Of a DNA stretch of 64,000 nucleotides, positions 45,599-56,057 are shown piece after piece (position 1 is the first letter of the stretch; each line of letters starts with the position of its first letter). This DNA comes from Adenophora triphylla var. japonica (taxonomy: Eukaryota; Streptophyta; Magnoliopsida; Asterales; Campanulaceae). The DNA lies in assembly GCA_022495995.1 (NCBI GenBank), contig JAFEMH010002565.1, forward strand, positions 62,001-126,000, read 5' to 3'. The translations under genes were made by a program, and so were the position numbers. A model generated the notes under the pieces. It was not told the origin of the DNA. It ran no database searches and was given only the letters and a program-made list of their open reading frames with translations.

Positions 45599-46177
45599 TC
45601 ATGCGATTTTCCTCGCCAAGAGAAAGTCTTTAACATCATCATACTTCAATTTGTTTTTACCTGCTGAAGCATTGATCGCTGTCACCGTCCCGCTCCAACT
45701 TCCTGGTAAAGACGCTAGCAACAAGCACGCATGAACCTCATCATCAAACGTAATCTCCAACGCAGTCAATGAGTCTATAACATCCATAAACTCATCGATG
45801 TTCTTAGCTAAGGATCCTCCCTCTTGCATCTTGAGACTACCCATCTTGCGTATCAAATCAACCTTGTTTGCAGCAGATGGTGTTTCAAATCTCTCAGTAA
45901 GATAATTCAATAGCTCCTTTGTGGTTTTTGCCTTCTTGGTAGTCTTCGCAATCCACTTTGACAAAGTAGATCTGACCACCCGTAGGGCCTTCCGATCCAT
46001 GAGATCCCAATATTCCTGCTCTTCGTCTTTCGGTTTGACATCCTTTAGAGGCTTATAGAGTTCTTTGTTGTACAGAAGATCCTCTATCTGCATCCTCCAA
46101 AATCCAAAGTCAGACCCATCGAATTTCTCAACCGCCTGTTTGTCCTTGCCCATTCTTGATTGCTTGACAACACCCAA
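45599..46177 (-). CDS. Copia Gag
   Basis: 192 codons, MGVVKQSRMGKDKQAVEKFDG. Typical copia Gag (UBN2-like): FDGSDFGFWRMQIEDLLYNK, TAKELL-type repeat, VDLIRKMGSLKMQEG and LLASLPGSW. It ends at LLARKIA; the zinc knuckle lies in the following pol frame, so a frame change at ~45500-45599 separates them. Copia elements normally encode one Gag-Pol frame, so this is probably a mutation. Confidence 0.88.
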   Translation of the reverse strand: MGVVKQSRMGKDKQAVEKFDGSDFGFWRMQIEDLLYNKELYKPLKDVKPKDEEQEYWDLMDRKALRVVRSTLSKWIAKTTKKAKTTKELLNYLTERFETPSAANKVDLIRKMGSLKMQEGGSLAKNIDEFMDVIDSLTALEITFDDEVHACLLLASLPGSWSGTVTAINASAGKNKLKYDDVKDFLLARKIA

Positions 46178-46223
46178 TCGCTCGATAAACCAATCTAACG
46201 ATTAAACCATGATCTCGAACCAA

Positions 46224-46236
46224 GGCTCTGATACCA
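46224..46236 (-). other. Copia primer binding site
   Basis: On minus TGGTATCAGAGCC, an exact initiator-Met tRNA site, two bases inside the 5' LTR. Confidence 0.9.
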
Positions 46237-46238
46237 GT

Positions 46239-46731
46239 TGTTGTGGATATGGCCTTCCACTACCCAAGCAAACCCACAAGAACAATAATAGCACACAAAA
46301 CAAAGCACAAGAAATCAAAGCACGAAAGAACACAGAAATTGTTAACCCAGTTCACCAATATGTTTGGCTACGTCTGGAGGCACTACCAAGCCAGGATCTT
46401 GCACTATAATATGTTTGTATCATGTTACAATAAGTTTAGGGGCGGAACTTTGCTTAAATACATGTTAGGGAATATAAACCTAACCCTAGATGGACAAGGG
46501 AACCGAAAATTGGCCTAAAAAAGGGGCCCAGAAAAATCCCTCCTCGACACGAGCGCGGTCGCGCAGCAAGCCCAGCGCGGTCGCCCACAAAGATTTCCTC
46601 CGAGCCTTAAGTTCTGTCCAAGTGCGCGGTCGCGCACCATCACCTGCGCGGCCGCGCAGTACACCAGAAACTCCGACGATTTTCTCCCCTTTTGCTCCGA
46701 AGTCTAACCCGGCTGGTCCTCTATCCCAACA
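46239..46731 (-). repeat. Copia 5' LTR
   Basis: 493 bp. Palindromes at 46553-46564, 46575-46586, 46622-46637 (perfect: GTGCGCG, GT, CGCGCAC) and 46644-46659. In the left LTR the third site is GTGTGCGG, one C-to-T step away. TATA-like TTTATATTCC on minus at ~46472-46479. Confidence 0.93.
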
Positions 46732-47002
46732 CTCTGCTCTCTCTCCTCTCTCTCCATGGAGAAGAAGGGAGCTTATTTTGGGAAAGAAGAGGAGATGATC
46801 GGAAATTATGAAGGAGGATGGGGAATGGCCGAAAATCATGGAGAAGAAGGGAGCTTATTTTGGAAATTAGCAACTCAGTTCAATGGTCAGGGAAGAAGGG
46901 TGGGGTAATAAAGTCATTTCAATTAATGGCATTATTTTTTATAATAATAATGCGGGAGTATTGAGTAAACTTGCGGTTGTGAATAACAATTCTCTATTCA
47001 AA

Positions 47003-47466
47003 CCTGGTTCATATTAGAGCTTGATATTTATTGATGAATTCTTATTTATCCGCTTAAACTTTTGGATCAGGGATAAACTTGACACAGTATCAGAGACTGA
47101 TGATCGGATAAAGTCACAAGACTAAACAATCCCGGTACCTGCATGGATCAGTGGTAAACTTGATAATTGGTTATATTTGATTGCATTACCATCTACAGAA
47201 ATCCAAATACTCATAAAAACCAGTAAGAAATCCAAAATACATTCAACTATAATCTGAAATTAATCTCTCTGATCAACTGTAGCTAAAACTTTGCTTCCGT
47301 GACGATTTCATCTATAACAAATCAAGCAAAACTGGACAACATTATTCGAACAATCTTCCAATCCTAGAAACATAAAAATAAAACTAAAACAAGACAATAT
47401 ATCATTAAACTCTTCACCATGCTGACAACTGCTGCTCTTCATGTAAACTGTCTTTCTGTGAATTCT
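47003..47466. other. Spacer and 3' UTR of the TM9SF gene
   Basis: No gene or repeat seen. The part next to 47466 should be the TM9SF 3' UTR. Confidence 0.45.
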
Positions 47467-49440
47467 TCAGTCGAGCTTCACTGAAGAGAACAAGTAATGC
47501 ACGAACCAGAAGGAAGAAAGGAATCCAACTGTGCCCGTGGCGAGCATAACAGCTATAACCATGAAGAGTGAATAACCCAAGTAAAGGGTTGCAGAGACGG
47601 GCCCACTCAAACTCTTGAGATCGAAAACAAGATAGTTTATGGAGTACATGAAGATGTATATGGCAACTGAACCTGAAGCAAAGAATGACTTCCACCACCA
47701 CTTCCAATCCTCCACACAGAGATGCATGTAGGTTAGAACTAGAGAAACTTCAGCACAAACAACCACAAGAAGGATCATAACAATGAAAGTGAACCCGAAA
47801 ACATAGTAGACACGGCCCATCCATATGCTAGACATGATGAAGAAAAGTTCAATGAAAAGGGTTCCGAATGGGAGAGTGCCAGCTCCAAGTACCAAAAGCC
47901 AAGATGGGTATTTTTGGGCAGGGATTTCACGAGGGATTTGGTTGGTTCGAACAGGGTATTCAATATGAGGTGCCTTTGCCCCAAAGTAGCCACCAACAAG
48001 GGTAAGGGGAACAGAGATACAGAACCAGAGCAAAATGAGGACTACAAACAGAGAGAAGGGAATAGCTCCTGTGCTATGGCTACCCCACAATAGGAAATTC
48101 AAGATAAAGAGAATCAAAAAGGAGATACCAGGGAAGAAACAAGCCACTTTCCAAGATACAGAGACCCATCCTTTGTGGTCACCGCAGAAAATAGTCCTCC
48201 ACATGCGAACAGCAACATAACCGGCTGCAATTCCAAGAATCATGTAGAAAAATATCATACCTGTAATTAGGGTTCCACGGGAAGCAGGGGACATAAACCC
48301 AAGGGCAGCGAATAAGATTGTGACAACTGCCATTCCAAGAATCTGAACTCCGTCTCCAACCATAACGCACAAGAGTGAAGGGTTGCTTGGAGCTCGGAAA
48401 ACATCACCCACCACAAGTTTCCACCCTGATAACTCCTCGTTCATCTGGGCCTGAGCCTCCTTGTCAAGCTCCTCATACCGAGTCAAATCCCGTCTGACTG
48501 TCCTCAGGAAGATAACAAGCACAATTCCAGCCAAGAAAGTGATAACCATAAGGGAGTTGAGAATGGAAAACCAATGAACTTTTGCTCCCTCCATTTTCAA
48601 GTAAGCATCCCATCTCGACGGCCATCTAATGTCACTCTCAACAAATGAGACTTCATATGTAAAAGCCACAGGCTCATTTTCTTTAATAGCCATGGTCACA
48701 GTATTGGTCTCACAATTAATAGGAGACGGGTATTTTCCATACATGCTCAACTTCTTCAATGACTCAGCATTGTGCTGAACACTGCACGGTACAACCTCAA
48801 ACCCAACAACCATATATCCTGGGACCTCCGGTCCTGATTTCGCAACAGTAGGTATCACCTCAGCTGCATCCCCAGTACCCATAACACTCGCCACATTGGT
48901 CTCTTCATATTTATGAACAAGAACATTGAATTTCAAATGATTAAACACATAGTACTGTTCTTGAACCTTTATTCCAACTGGATAACCAGTCCACCTCAGG
49001 TAATAAGTATCCCTCTTAGTATACCGAATCGCTGGCAAATTATCAAGAATCAAATTAACTTGATACATCTCATCAATCCGCTTCTTCATGAGCTTGAACT
49101 CGTCCCCGGACAAGGGTTTAGTTTGACAGAGAAAGATCTCGGTCTCATTCGTGTACATCTTGAACCTATATGGGGAATTTTCAATCCTATCTCCCATTAG
49201 AAGCTCCCCAAGGTTTTCAGCACTGTCCTTGACACCTTCTGGGGGCAGACAAAAGGGTAAACTATAATAGCTAAAGGGGATTTCAGTGTCAATTGAAGTT
49301 AGAGAATTCACTTTCACAGACAACTGCTCACCCACACCATATTTGTGAGGGTAACTACCCGGAAGGTAAAATCCATGACCCAATTGACATATCAAGCACA
49401 TAAACAAAACCCAGATCTTGGATTTATCAATTAGCTCCAT
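47467..49440 (-). CDS. Transmembrane 9 superfamily (TM9SF/EMP) protein
   Basis: 657 aa, one coding exon. Start chosen at MELIDKSKIWVLFM, 37 bases after a splice acceptor (TTTTTTCAG, ~49478); the frame upstream runs through intron. Signal peptide about residues 1-25, ending near HGFYLPG. A large luminal domain follows (FYLPGSYPHKYGVGEQL, TYYLRWTGYPVG), then nine predicted membrane segments from about residue 290, including WFSILNSLMVITFLAGIVLV and GMIFFYMILGIAAGY. It ends FVHYLFSSVKLD. The terminal KLD fits the KXD/E Golgi retention motif reported for Arabidopsis EMP12. Likely a Golgi/endosomal membrane protein. Intact and of family length. Confidence 0.95.
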   Translation of the reverse strand: MELIDKSKIWVLFMCLICQLGHGFYLPGSYPHKYGVGEQLSVKVNSLTSIDTEIPFSYYSLPFCLPPEGVKDSAENLGELLMGDRIENSPYRFKMYTNETEIFLCQTKPLSGDEFKLMKKRIDEMYQVNLILDNLPAIRYTKRDTYYLRWTGYPVGIKVQEQYYVFNHLKFNVLVHKYEETNVASVMGTGDAAEVIPTVAKSGPEVPGYMVVGFEVVPCSVQHNAESLKKLSMYGKYPSPINCETNTVTMAIKENEPVAFTYEVSFVESDIRWPSRWDAYLKMEGAKVHWFSILNSLMVITFLAGIVLVIFLRTVRRDLTRYEELDKEAQAQMNEELSGWKLVVGDVFRAPSNPSLLCVMVGDGVQILGMAVVTILFAALGFMSPASRGTLITGMIFFYMILGIAAGYVAVRMWRTIFCGDHKGWVSVSWKVACFFPGISFLILFILNFLLWGSHSTGAIPFSLFVVLILLWFCISVPLTLVGGYFGAKAPHIEYPVRTNQIPREIPAQKYPSWLLVLGAGTLPFGTLFIELFFIMSSIWMGRVYYVFGFTFIVMILLVVVCAEVSLVLTYMHLCVEDWKWWWKSFFASGSVAIYIFMYSINYLVFDLKSLSGPVSATLYLGYSLFMVIAVMLATGTVGFLSSFWFVHYLFSSVKLD

Positions 49441-49477
49441 CTTCGACCAGTTCTTATTGATTTTCAAGTCAGATCTG

Positions 49478-49717
49478 AAAAAACCCAGACCAAAAAAAAA
49501 AGATTTCAATAATTTATTTACCAATTAAACTTGAATGTGGGGATTCACTTTTACTCAAAATCGAGAAACAATTCAATAGAATTTTTAGTATTTGTGGGGT
49601 TAGATCAAGCAAATCCGACAACCCTAAACAACAATTAAACAATTAAAACACGAAATAATGAGAAAATGGAATTAAAAACAGGAATATAGAGGAAAGATAA
49701 ACAGATCTAGCTGACCT
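49478..49717 (-). other. Putative 5' UTR intron of the TM9SF gene
   Basis: On minus: donor ACCGATAGAG|GTCAGC at ~49717, acceptor TTTTTTCAG|ATCTGAC at ~49478. A leader intron just before the ATG is common in plant housekeeping genes. Not proven. Confidence 0.55.
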
Positions 49718-49839
49718 CTATCGGTGATTTGAGCATAGAAACTTGGAAAGACGAAATCGACTCCCTACAAATGAGTTCCCCGCAGCAACGAATATCGTTG
49801 GAGTTGGAGCCTTCAAGATCTTGAGAGAGAGAGAGCATA

Positions 49840-50719
49840 AAAGAGATGATTCAATAAATACTTATATTCGTCGGTGACCTTTACTACAATATCACTCTTA
49901 CCATATGAGGCCTATTTAAATTACCATTTTAACCCTATACACTCTTTTTTTAAAAAAAAATTATGAGGAGTTTAATATGGTAAAGTAATTAAGGATTGTG
50001 ATTTAATTTGTTGCAATCTATATTATAAATCACACCATTGTTTTGAACAGTGGTGTGAATAGTTTCACCCGCGGAAATGATTATTTTGCCCTCATTATTC
50101 ACTTCCTTTCCCATTTTGCTCTTAAAAAAAAAATTATAATTTTTTTTTTTTTTAAAATGTGGCCTTGGACACTGGCATATTTAAAAAAAAAAAAAAAACA
50201 AAAACGTGGCGACACGAGCAGCTAGTTATTTTATAATTAGCAGCGAATGAATTGGCTATTATTGTCTTAATTTCTTATCACCCAATTATAAGCATATCAT
50301 TCAATTGTCTATGTGTATGTCAAAGAGGTAGACGGTGAGGCAGATGTTTCTATCGATTCATATTTCTTGTATATGAGCGCGCATTATTCTAAGTGATCAT
50401 GCACATTGTTGCATGATGTTTTGTGTAATTCCATTCGTTATAGATTTGAACTTAGGGCTACGATAATTATGTTTTGTTTACTAATACAGAATAACTAATA
50501 GACATTTTATCTCTGTAGTGATCATAATTCACTTATTTGTTTTATTGACGACACCAGTTGATTGGTGTTTTCCCTTAGTCACAAGTCATGTGTCATTTTT
50601 CCTTTTTTTTTCTTAAGTTTATTTGTATTATCACTTGGTTTTCATTCACATTCATGGTTATCAATACTAAATTACTTAAATGTTAAGAGGCTACTACTTT
50701 TGGTACAAAAGGAATATTT
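49840..50719. other. TM9SF upstream region and A/T-rich spacer
   Basis: No ORF supported. 49810-49840 is a GA run (leader). 50032-50056 has an inverted CACACCA/TGGTGTG pair. Long A and T runs at 50120-50200 suggest MITE debris, but no paired ends were identified. Confidence 0.4.
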
Positions 50720-50724
50720 GTCAC

Positions 50725-51385
50725 TGATGCTGCAAGAATCATGTCGTTTATCAATCTACGTCCAGCTGTAAGATCAATCTCCTGACTTTGATTCGAAAAC
50801 AGAACCCACGACTAGTCGGAATGATCTCCGATGAAGACCCTCGAGCGTGAGAGTAACTATGGTGTATGAGAGCTTAAATAATTATAAAGAACAATGTATT
50901 CTCAAATAATCATAAAACAATTATCTTGGAACGGTTGACGTTGCCTTGTATTTATAGTTGTTGATGAGAGTCTGTATTTGTGTTAGGATTGCAAGAAATC
51001 CCTTAAATTGTGGAACAGATACGTTTTAGAGATCTTATCCATAAATAACTCCTGATTTGTAGGGAGTCTTGTTACGTAAAGGATTGTAGTTACGCCAGGA
51101 CTCTGTAGGTCGACGTAATGATGTAGGTCTAGGTCGCCTGTTGAGTCTAGGTCGACCTGACTGATGGATAGAGCTGAACCGTACCCGAATAGCATCTGGA
51201 TCGTAATGTCGGACCAAGCTAGGTCGGGACCAAGTAGGTCGGACAATGAGCTAGGTCGACTGATCTTGCTGATGGGCCTTTTGCCTAGTGATAGTTGGGC
51301 CTATCCTACTGAGAACGTGGCGGCAATAATAGGTAGATAACTGGGCTCACTCGTTGGGCCTAGCCCGTCACTTTTGTTCCGTTCA
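50725..51385 (-). repeat. Tat-2 3' LTR
   Basis: TGATGCTG...CGTTCA. TATA box on minus at 50949-50956 (TATAAATA). Six AGGTC(G/T) motifs lie at ~51105-51262, one within the palindrome AGGTCGACCT, ~150-300 bp upstream. PPT (GTTGGGGGCCAC on minus) at 51386-51400. Confidence 0.9.
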
Positions 51386-51400
51386 GTGGCCCCCAACTTT
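51386..51400 (-). other. Tat-2 polypurine tract
   Basis: On minus AAAGTTGGGGGCCAC abuts the 3' LTR start TGAACGG. Confidence 0.65.
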
Positions 51401-51860
51401 CTGAGTTAACTTCGTCGACCAGGAAGTTAATAGAATTTTTTACGAAGCTTGATGCAGCTCGTAAGTCGATGCTCGAGTTGATGTTGGGTCGACCAAAGGT
51501 GACGTGGCACAATCCTGGCCTTTGGCTGTTATACAGTTGGATCATTGAAAGCGCCGTATTTTCGTAATCATTACTGCCTCGAAAACCGTTCGGGATTTAA
51601 TCGTGGTTTGACCGTTAGAAACCCTTCACTTTCCATTTTCAGCAAGGATTTAGAAAAAGAAAACCTTTTCCTCTTTGGATTTAAGGAAGCTTCCATACCT
51701 AGGCGTATAATTTCTGCACCAGATAAGGCGAAGCTCTTGATTTCCGGTGCCCTTTGCCCTTTATTTCGTTTGCACGAACTTCGTCCCCAATTTAATTTAA
51801 GGTATTATTCGATTTCCTTGTTTTTCTGTCTTCTTTCGAGTTTTTCTTTTGATTTCTGCC

Positions 51861-54800
51861 ATGGCTAGAACCTTTAGTTGCGAACCTGGGGTCTGGTATG
51901 GGTATTGCTCCGTTAATCACCGAGTGTATAAGCACATAGGGGGAGTGTGGAAGGAGATGGCCATAACTGAGTGCGCTTCTTTTTTGACGAGGTGGGGGTT
52001 GACCTTTAGCGAATTAGGTTTGCCTGTAGGAGAGGATTTGGGAGATTTAGGAATAGACGACCCAAATGTTGTATCTTTTCATCTTTTCCATGAGTTACTC
52101 GACCATATATCACTGTTTTATTTCAAAGACCCCAACAAACCTTCCTTCCTTAGGAATAGAAAAGGTTTCCCAGGGAAATCTAGGTCGTCCTTAGGTAGGT
52201 CGCCTGAGTATGAGCATAGGTCTGATTCCCCTGTTTCATCTTCTTCTTGTACAGATATGGCAACTCAAGGGGGAGCTACAGCTTCTACTTCTTCGAGCCC
52301 ATGAATTGTGGATGCGTTCGACTCCTCCGTTGCTCCTAGGAGGAATGAAAGAGGCTATGTACCCCCAAAACCACTCCGAGAGAAGAGGAACTCAGAATCT
52401 CGGGTAGCCATGGTTTACAATTTCTGTGAGGTAGATGGGAAGGAGTTCAATGTGACTCACTTTAGTAAGAAAGAGTTCATGTCTCTATTTAGTGCTACAT
52501 TTACTAAAGATTCCGCTAGGGTGGCCTTCTTTTATGGCCAATTCGAGGCTGGCCTGAGACTGCCACTAGATTCCCTTATTAATGAGTTTCTGGAGTGTAT
52601 GAATGCCCTACCTCTCCATCTGGGAGCTAACACTTGCAGAGTCTTGGTGTGCTTTGCCATGGTGTGTAGGTTTCTGGGCTATGTGCCCTGTATGAGAGTT
52701 TTTAGGGAGTTCTTTAGTGTCAAAACTGATAAGACCGACCTGGGAATTAGCACCCACTCCAAACCAAATGCCCCCAAGCTGTTTATCAACCTTCCGAGTA
52801 AGGTAAGTGGCTGGAATTCTCATGTGATGGTAGTGGAGAGTAGGAGAGGATGGGAGTTCCCCTTGTCCAACACTGAATCCAAGGTTGTAAGGCAAGAGGA
52901 TTATTGGGAGCCTAACTGGTGCACTGAGCTGTATAAGAAGTTAGTCGAGGTATCAAGGGGACCCATTAGCTGGGACGTTTTAGGAACCACCAAGAACAAC
53001 TATATCCAAGCTGGGATGATGTTGGGTAAGGGAAATGTAGTGCTCTTGGTCCCCATTATTAGATGTTTGAGGTATCCTGATTGGGTCACCCATGAGGGGG
53101 GCAGGTTCATGTTTGAAAGTCAATGCCATGAATGCAAAAAGGACCCAAATCATTATAGGTACAAAGTCGACCATTTCGGTGGTAAGTGCTTACTCGTCTT
53201 TATCTCTTAACTCGTCCATTGCTTGCTCGTATGTAGAACTTTTTGTTCGTAAATAGTTTACTCATATGTAGAATTTATAGCTCGTATATATCTTGCTCGT
53301 ACGTAGAACTTTTAGCTCGTACATAGAACTTTTATTTGTCGAGCTAACACTTTGTTATTTTGGTTTTGTGCAGTTCTGACTCCTGCACAAGAGGCTAACA
53401 TGGGCCGCGTAATTGACATAAGGAAGAGCAAGAAGAGTTGTGGGGCTGCCAATGCCCGAGAGAGCCGTGAGAAAGAGGCGGTAGAGTGCCAGAGGCTTTT
53501 GAAACTGGTTGATCAACAGACTGAAAAGTTCATTCCTGTAGAAGAGGAGCTTGAGCAGTTGGAGGTGGAGCCGAATGATGGTGATGTTCAGGAGGTTGTT
53601 GCTGCTGAGAATGAGGAAGCTGATCGCACTTTGGAGCCGACGAGAGAGGTTCCACAAACTAGGTCCAGAGCTCAGACTAGGGCCAGAACACCGGTGATCG
53701 ACGTTGATGAAGAGGAGGAAGACGATGATGCTACCCTGAGCAAGAAAAGCAAGAAGAAGAAGTCCAAACTCAACCCGCCATCTGAAGGGGTGGATGCTGC
53801 TGCCAGCGGCTCTTTGTCTCCCTCTTTCCAAGTTTCGTACTCTGAGCTGGTCCAAGCTCGTGTTGATGAATTGAGTGACGTTTCGTTGCTTACTGGAGTG
53901 GACAGCTCGGTTAGAGAGTATCCTGAGCTCGAGTATGGTCAAGTAATTGTGAGAAGAGCTGCTGACCAGGACCTGGTCAAGAAATTTACTGACAAAGGTT
54001 TGAAAGTCGAGATGTTTCGAGCTAGGTCTGGGTTGGTTCATTCCGAGGTAATACTTCAAATCCTTTACATTGTCACCGTTCTTCTCTCTTTGCTCGTCTA
54101 TTCCCCTAGTTAACACAATCTTGGTCGATCTGATCTTTTTGTCTGCTCGGCGTTGCAGTCTCTTGCCATGACAGAACTAGCCACGAGCTACTGGAAGGCT
54201 GTTGAAGAACAAGAGAAGCTGGACAAGACCATGCTGAGCCGTAAATCTGATGAATTGAAGAAGCTGGAGGAGGAGCATGCCAAGCTGAAGGAAGAACATT
54301 CCGACCTGGACTCAGCAAATGAATCTCTCAAGCTGGTTAAAGAAGATGCTTTGAAGGATAAGCAGAAGGCCTGGGGCAAACTAGGGGGTGTCCAGAAAGA
54401 GCTAGTTTCCCTCAAGGAGGACAAGAAGAAGGTTGGCCAGGACCTGGAAGTGTCAGCCAAGATGTTGGAGGAAAGCACTTCCATGTTATCCAAGCAAACT
54501 AAGGATTTTAAGGCAGCTCGCCTTAAGTGGGAGGATGAGCTGAAAACCACCATAGAGGCTACCAAGGAAGCTGCTAGTAAGGCTGCAGTGAAAGCTTATA
54601 AAGAGAGTTATGAGTGCCACGATTATGTCACGGAGAAGGCTAGGTCGTTTTTTGACGTGGGTCGATACCATATGGCTCGACATATCATAGTGGACCCCTC
54701 TGTCGAGATATCAATAGAACAGCTGGCCAAATGGGCTTCAGAGGATCCATATGATGTGGCAGCTCGTCAAGGCCACCATCTAGTGCCTTATAATGAAAAT

Positions 54801-55052
54801 GATTAGGCCACTATTGCCCAAGATGATGGAGATATTGCAGCAGAGCCTTGGGTACCTCCTCCTGTTGAGCCTGTTAACTTCAGCACCATTTTGGAGGAGC
54901 TCGAGGAACCTTACGAGCTAGCTTTTGAGGAAGACACTCCCAAGTATACATTCACTGAATCTAGCAAGCTTGATGACTCTCAGCAACAAGAGAAAGAACT
55001 GGGTGATCTAACTACTGCAAGCGACCAAGCTGACGTCGATCAGGCTGTTTGA
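51861..55052 (+). pseudogene. Antisense Transposase_28-like gene of Tat-2 with two introns and a coiled coil
   Basis: Model: exon 1 51861-53182, intron 53183-53373, exon 2 53374-54047, intron 54048-54158, exon 3 54159-55052; both introns GT-AG and frame-preserving. Two in-frame stops break it: TGA at 52302-52304, after a Ser-rich segment, and TAG at 54804-54806, after which the frame stays open and acidic to TGA at 55050-55052. The N-terminal half resembles the putative gypsy-type transposon family (PF04195), for example FYGQFEAGLRLPLDSLINEFL in part and LHLGANTCRVLVCFAMVC. The middle is acidic then basic (EEEEDDDATLSKKSKKKKSK). Exon 3 has a long coiled coil (KSDELKKLEEEHAKLKEEH). Role in the element unknown. 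Confidence 0.78.
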
Positions 55053-55117
55053 CTTTCCTTTGGTGGTTATGTAATGAAACAAGTCTCAAAACAATCTTTA
55101 TTTCTTGAGTAGGTTTT

Positions 55118-55246
55118 AGGGGAAACATGTTTCTCCATAAGTTATAAAAAGTCCACTTTAAAATAGTGAGTTTAGACTTTAAAATACCAAGTTGATATAT
55201 TTAAAAATAAGACTTTTTATAACTTATGGAGAAACATGTTTCCCCC
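55118..55246. mobile_element. Short foldback MITE with ~35-bp near-perfect inverted ends
   Basis: GGGGAAACATGTTTCTCCAT at 55119 and its continuation through AGTTATAAAAAGTC return inverted at 55211-55246 (GACTTTTTATAACTTATGG...). The ~57-bp loop is A/T-rich. Transcripts would form a long hairpin. Target duplication not clear (flanks TTTTA and AAAAT). Could be part of the antisense gene's 3' UTR. Confidence 0.75.
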
Positions 55247-55557
55247 AAAATTTTCTGTTCTTGCTTTGTGTATGTATTGATGCCTTGGCCCAATTTTTTG
55301 GGAGGCATTCTAACTCATAATTTTTTGTTAACCCAAGTCCTGGCCCGCTTTAGGGGGACTTTAGTTTATTTTAATCGTAGTTGACTTTTGCTTGACCCAA
55401 TCTTGTTTTGATTTGGCTATACTGTTTGAATGTCGAACTAGATTTGAAGGGGCAGGTGAGTCGCCATAAGATTTTGATCGGACTAGTTTTTAAACAACAC
55501 AATCGACGTTGTACTTGCTTGAAAACGAGATTGACCAAGGGTCAAACTTGTTAAAAG
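55247..55557. other. Tat-2 3' region spacer
   Basis: No ORF. Contains a weak start of the GGTCGA repeat around 55500-55557. Nothing else recognised. Confidence 0.4.
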
Positions 55558-55925
55558 GAACGAAGCTGACTAAGAGTCGAGCTTGTTAGAACGAGGTCGA
55601 CTTAGATGTTGGACCTGTTAAATGAACGAACCTGACTAAGAGTCGATCTTGTTAGAACGAGGTCGACTTAGATGTCGGACCTGTTAAATGAACGAAGCTG
55701 ACTAAGAGTCGAGCTTGTTAGAACGAGGTCGACTTAGATGTCGGGCCTGTTAAATGAACGAAGCTGGCTAAGAGTCGATCTTGTTAGAACGAGGTCGACT
55801 TAGATGTCGGACCTGTTAAATGAACGAAGCTGACTAATAGTCGAGCTTGTTAGAACGAGGTCGACTTAGATGTCGGACATGTTAAATGAACGAGACTGAT
55901 TAAGAATCGAGTCTGTTGGAACGAT
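55558..55925. repeat. ~66-bp tandem repeat in the Tat-2 3' region
   Basis: About six copies of GAACGAAGCTGACTAAGAGT, then CGAGCTTGTTAGAACGAGG, then TCGACTTAGATGTCGGACC. Copies are over 90% alike except the last. Each contains GAGGTCGAC, close to the AGGTCGAC motif of the Tat-2 LTR. Same location in the element as the unrelated ~42-bp repeat of Tat-1. Confidence 0.9.
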
Positions 55926-56057
55926 GTAAAAACGTAACACAATGTTTGGTTGAATAGAACTGCAACTTTTATTAAAGTAGAAGCATGCTTACATCGAAAA
56001 TGGAGAGCTAGAACTAACAAACTCAAACTTTAAAACTGAACTAACTTTGAAGTTGAA

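Larger units (their letters stand above)
41669..46731 (-). mobile_element. Ty1/copia retrotransposon, full length
   Basis: 5.06 kb, duplication CTCTG (41664-41668 and 46732-46736) in a CT-rich run. LTRs 41669-42160 and 46239-46731 differ at about 11 sites, ~98% identical. Order on minus: LTR, iMet PBS, gag, pol (protease, integrase, RT, RNase H), PPT, LTR. Lineage is probably Tork-like from the Gag and PBS, but not proven. Nearly intact. Confidence 0.93.
40958..46994. mobile_element. TIR transposon hosting the copia element
   Basis: Perfect 8-bp duplication TATTCAAA (40950-40957 and 46995-47002) around inverted ends GAGAATTGTTATTCAC. The inverted similarity continues ~45 bp (ACTCAATAC, CGCATTA). 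Without the copia insertion it is ~0.97 kb and non-coding, with CT-rich internal sequence. An 8-bp duplication suggests hAT, but the TIR does not start like typical hATs; Mutator-like is the alternative. Confidence 0.75.

Noticed and set aside
53355..54116. 253-codon minus-strand ORF
   Set aside because: Shadow of exon 2 of the Transposase_28-like gene; composition mirrors its acidic codons.
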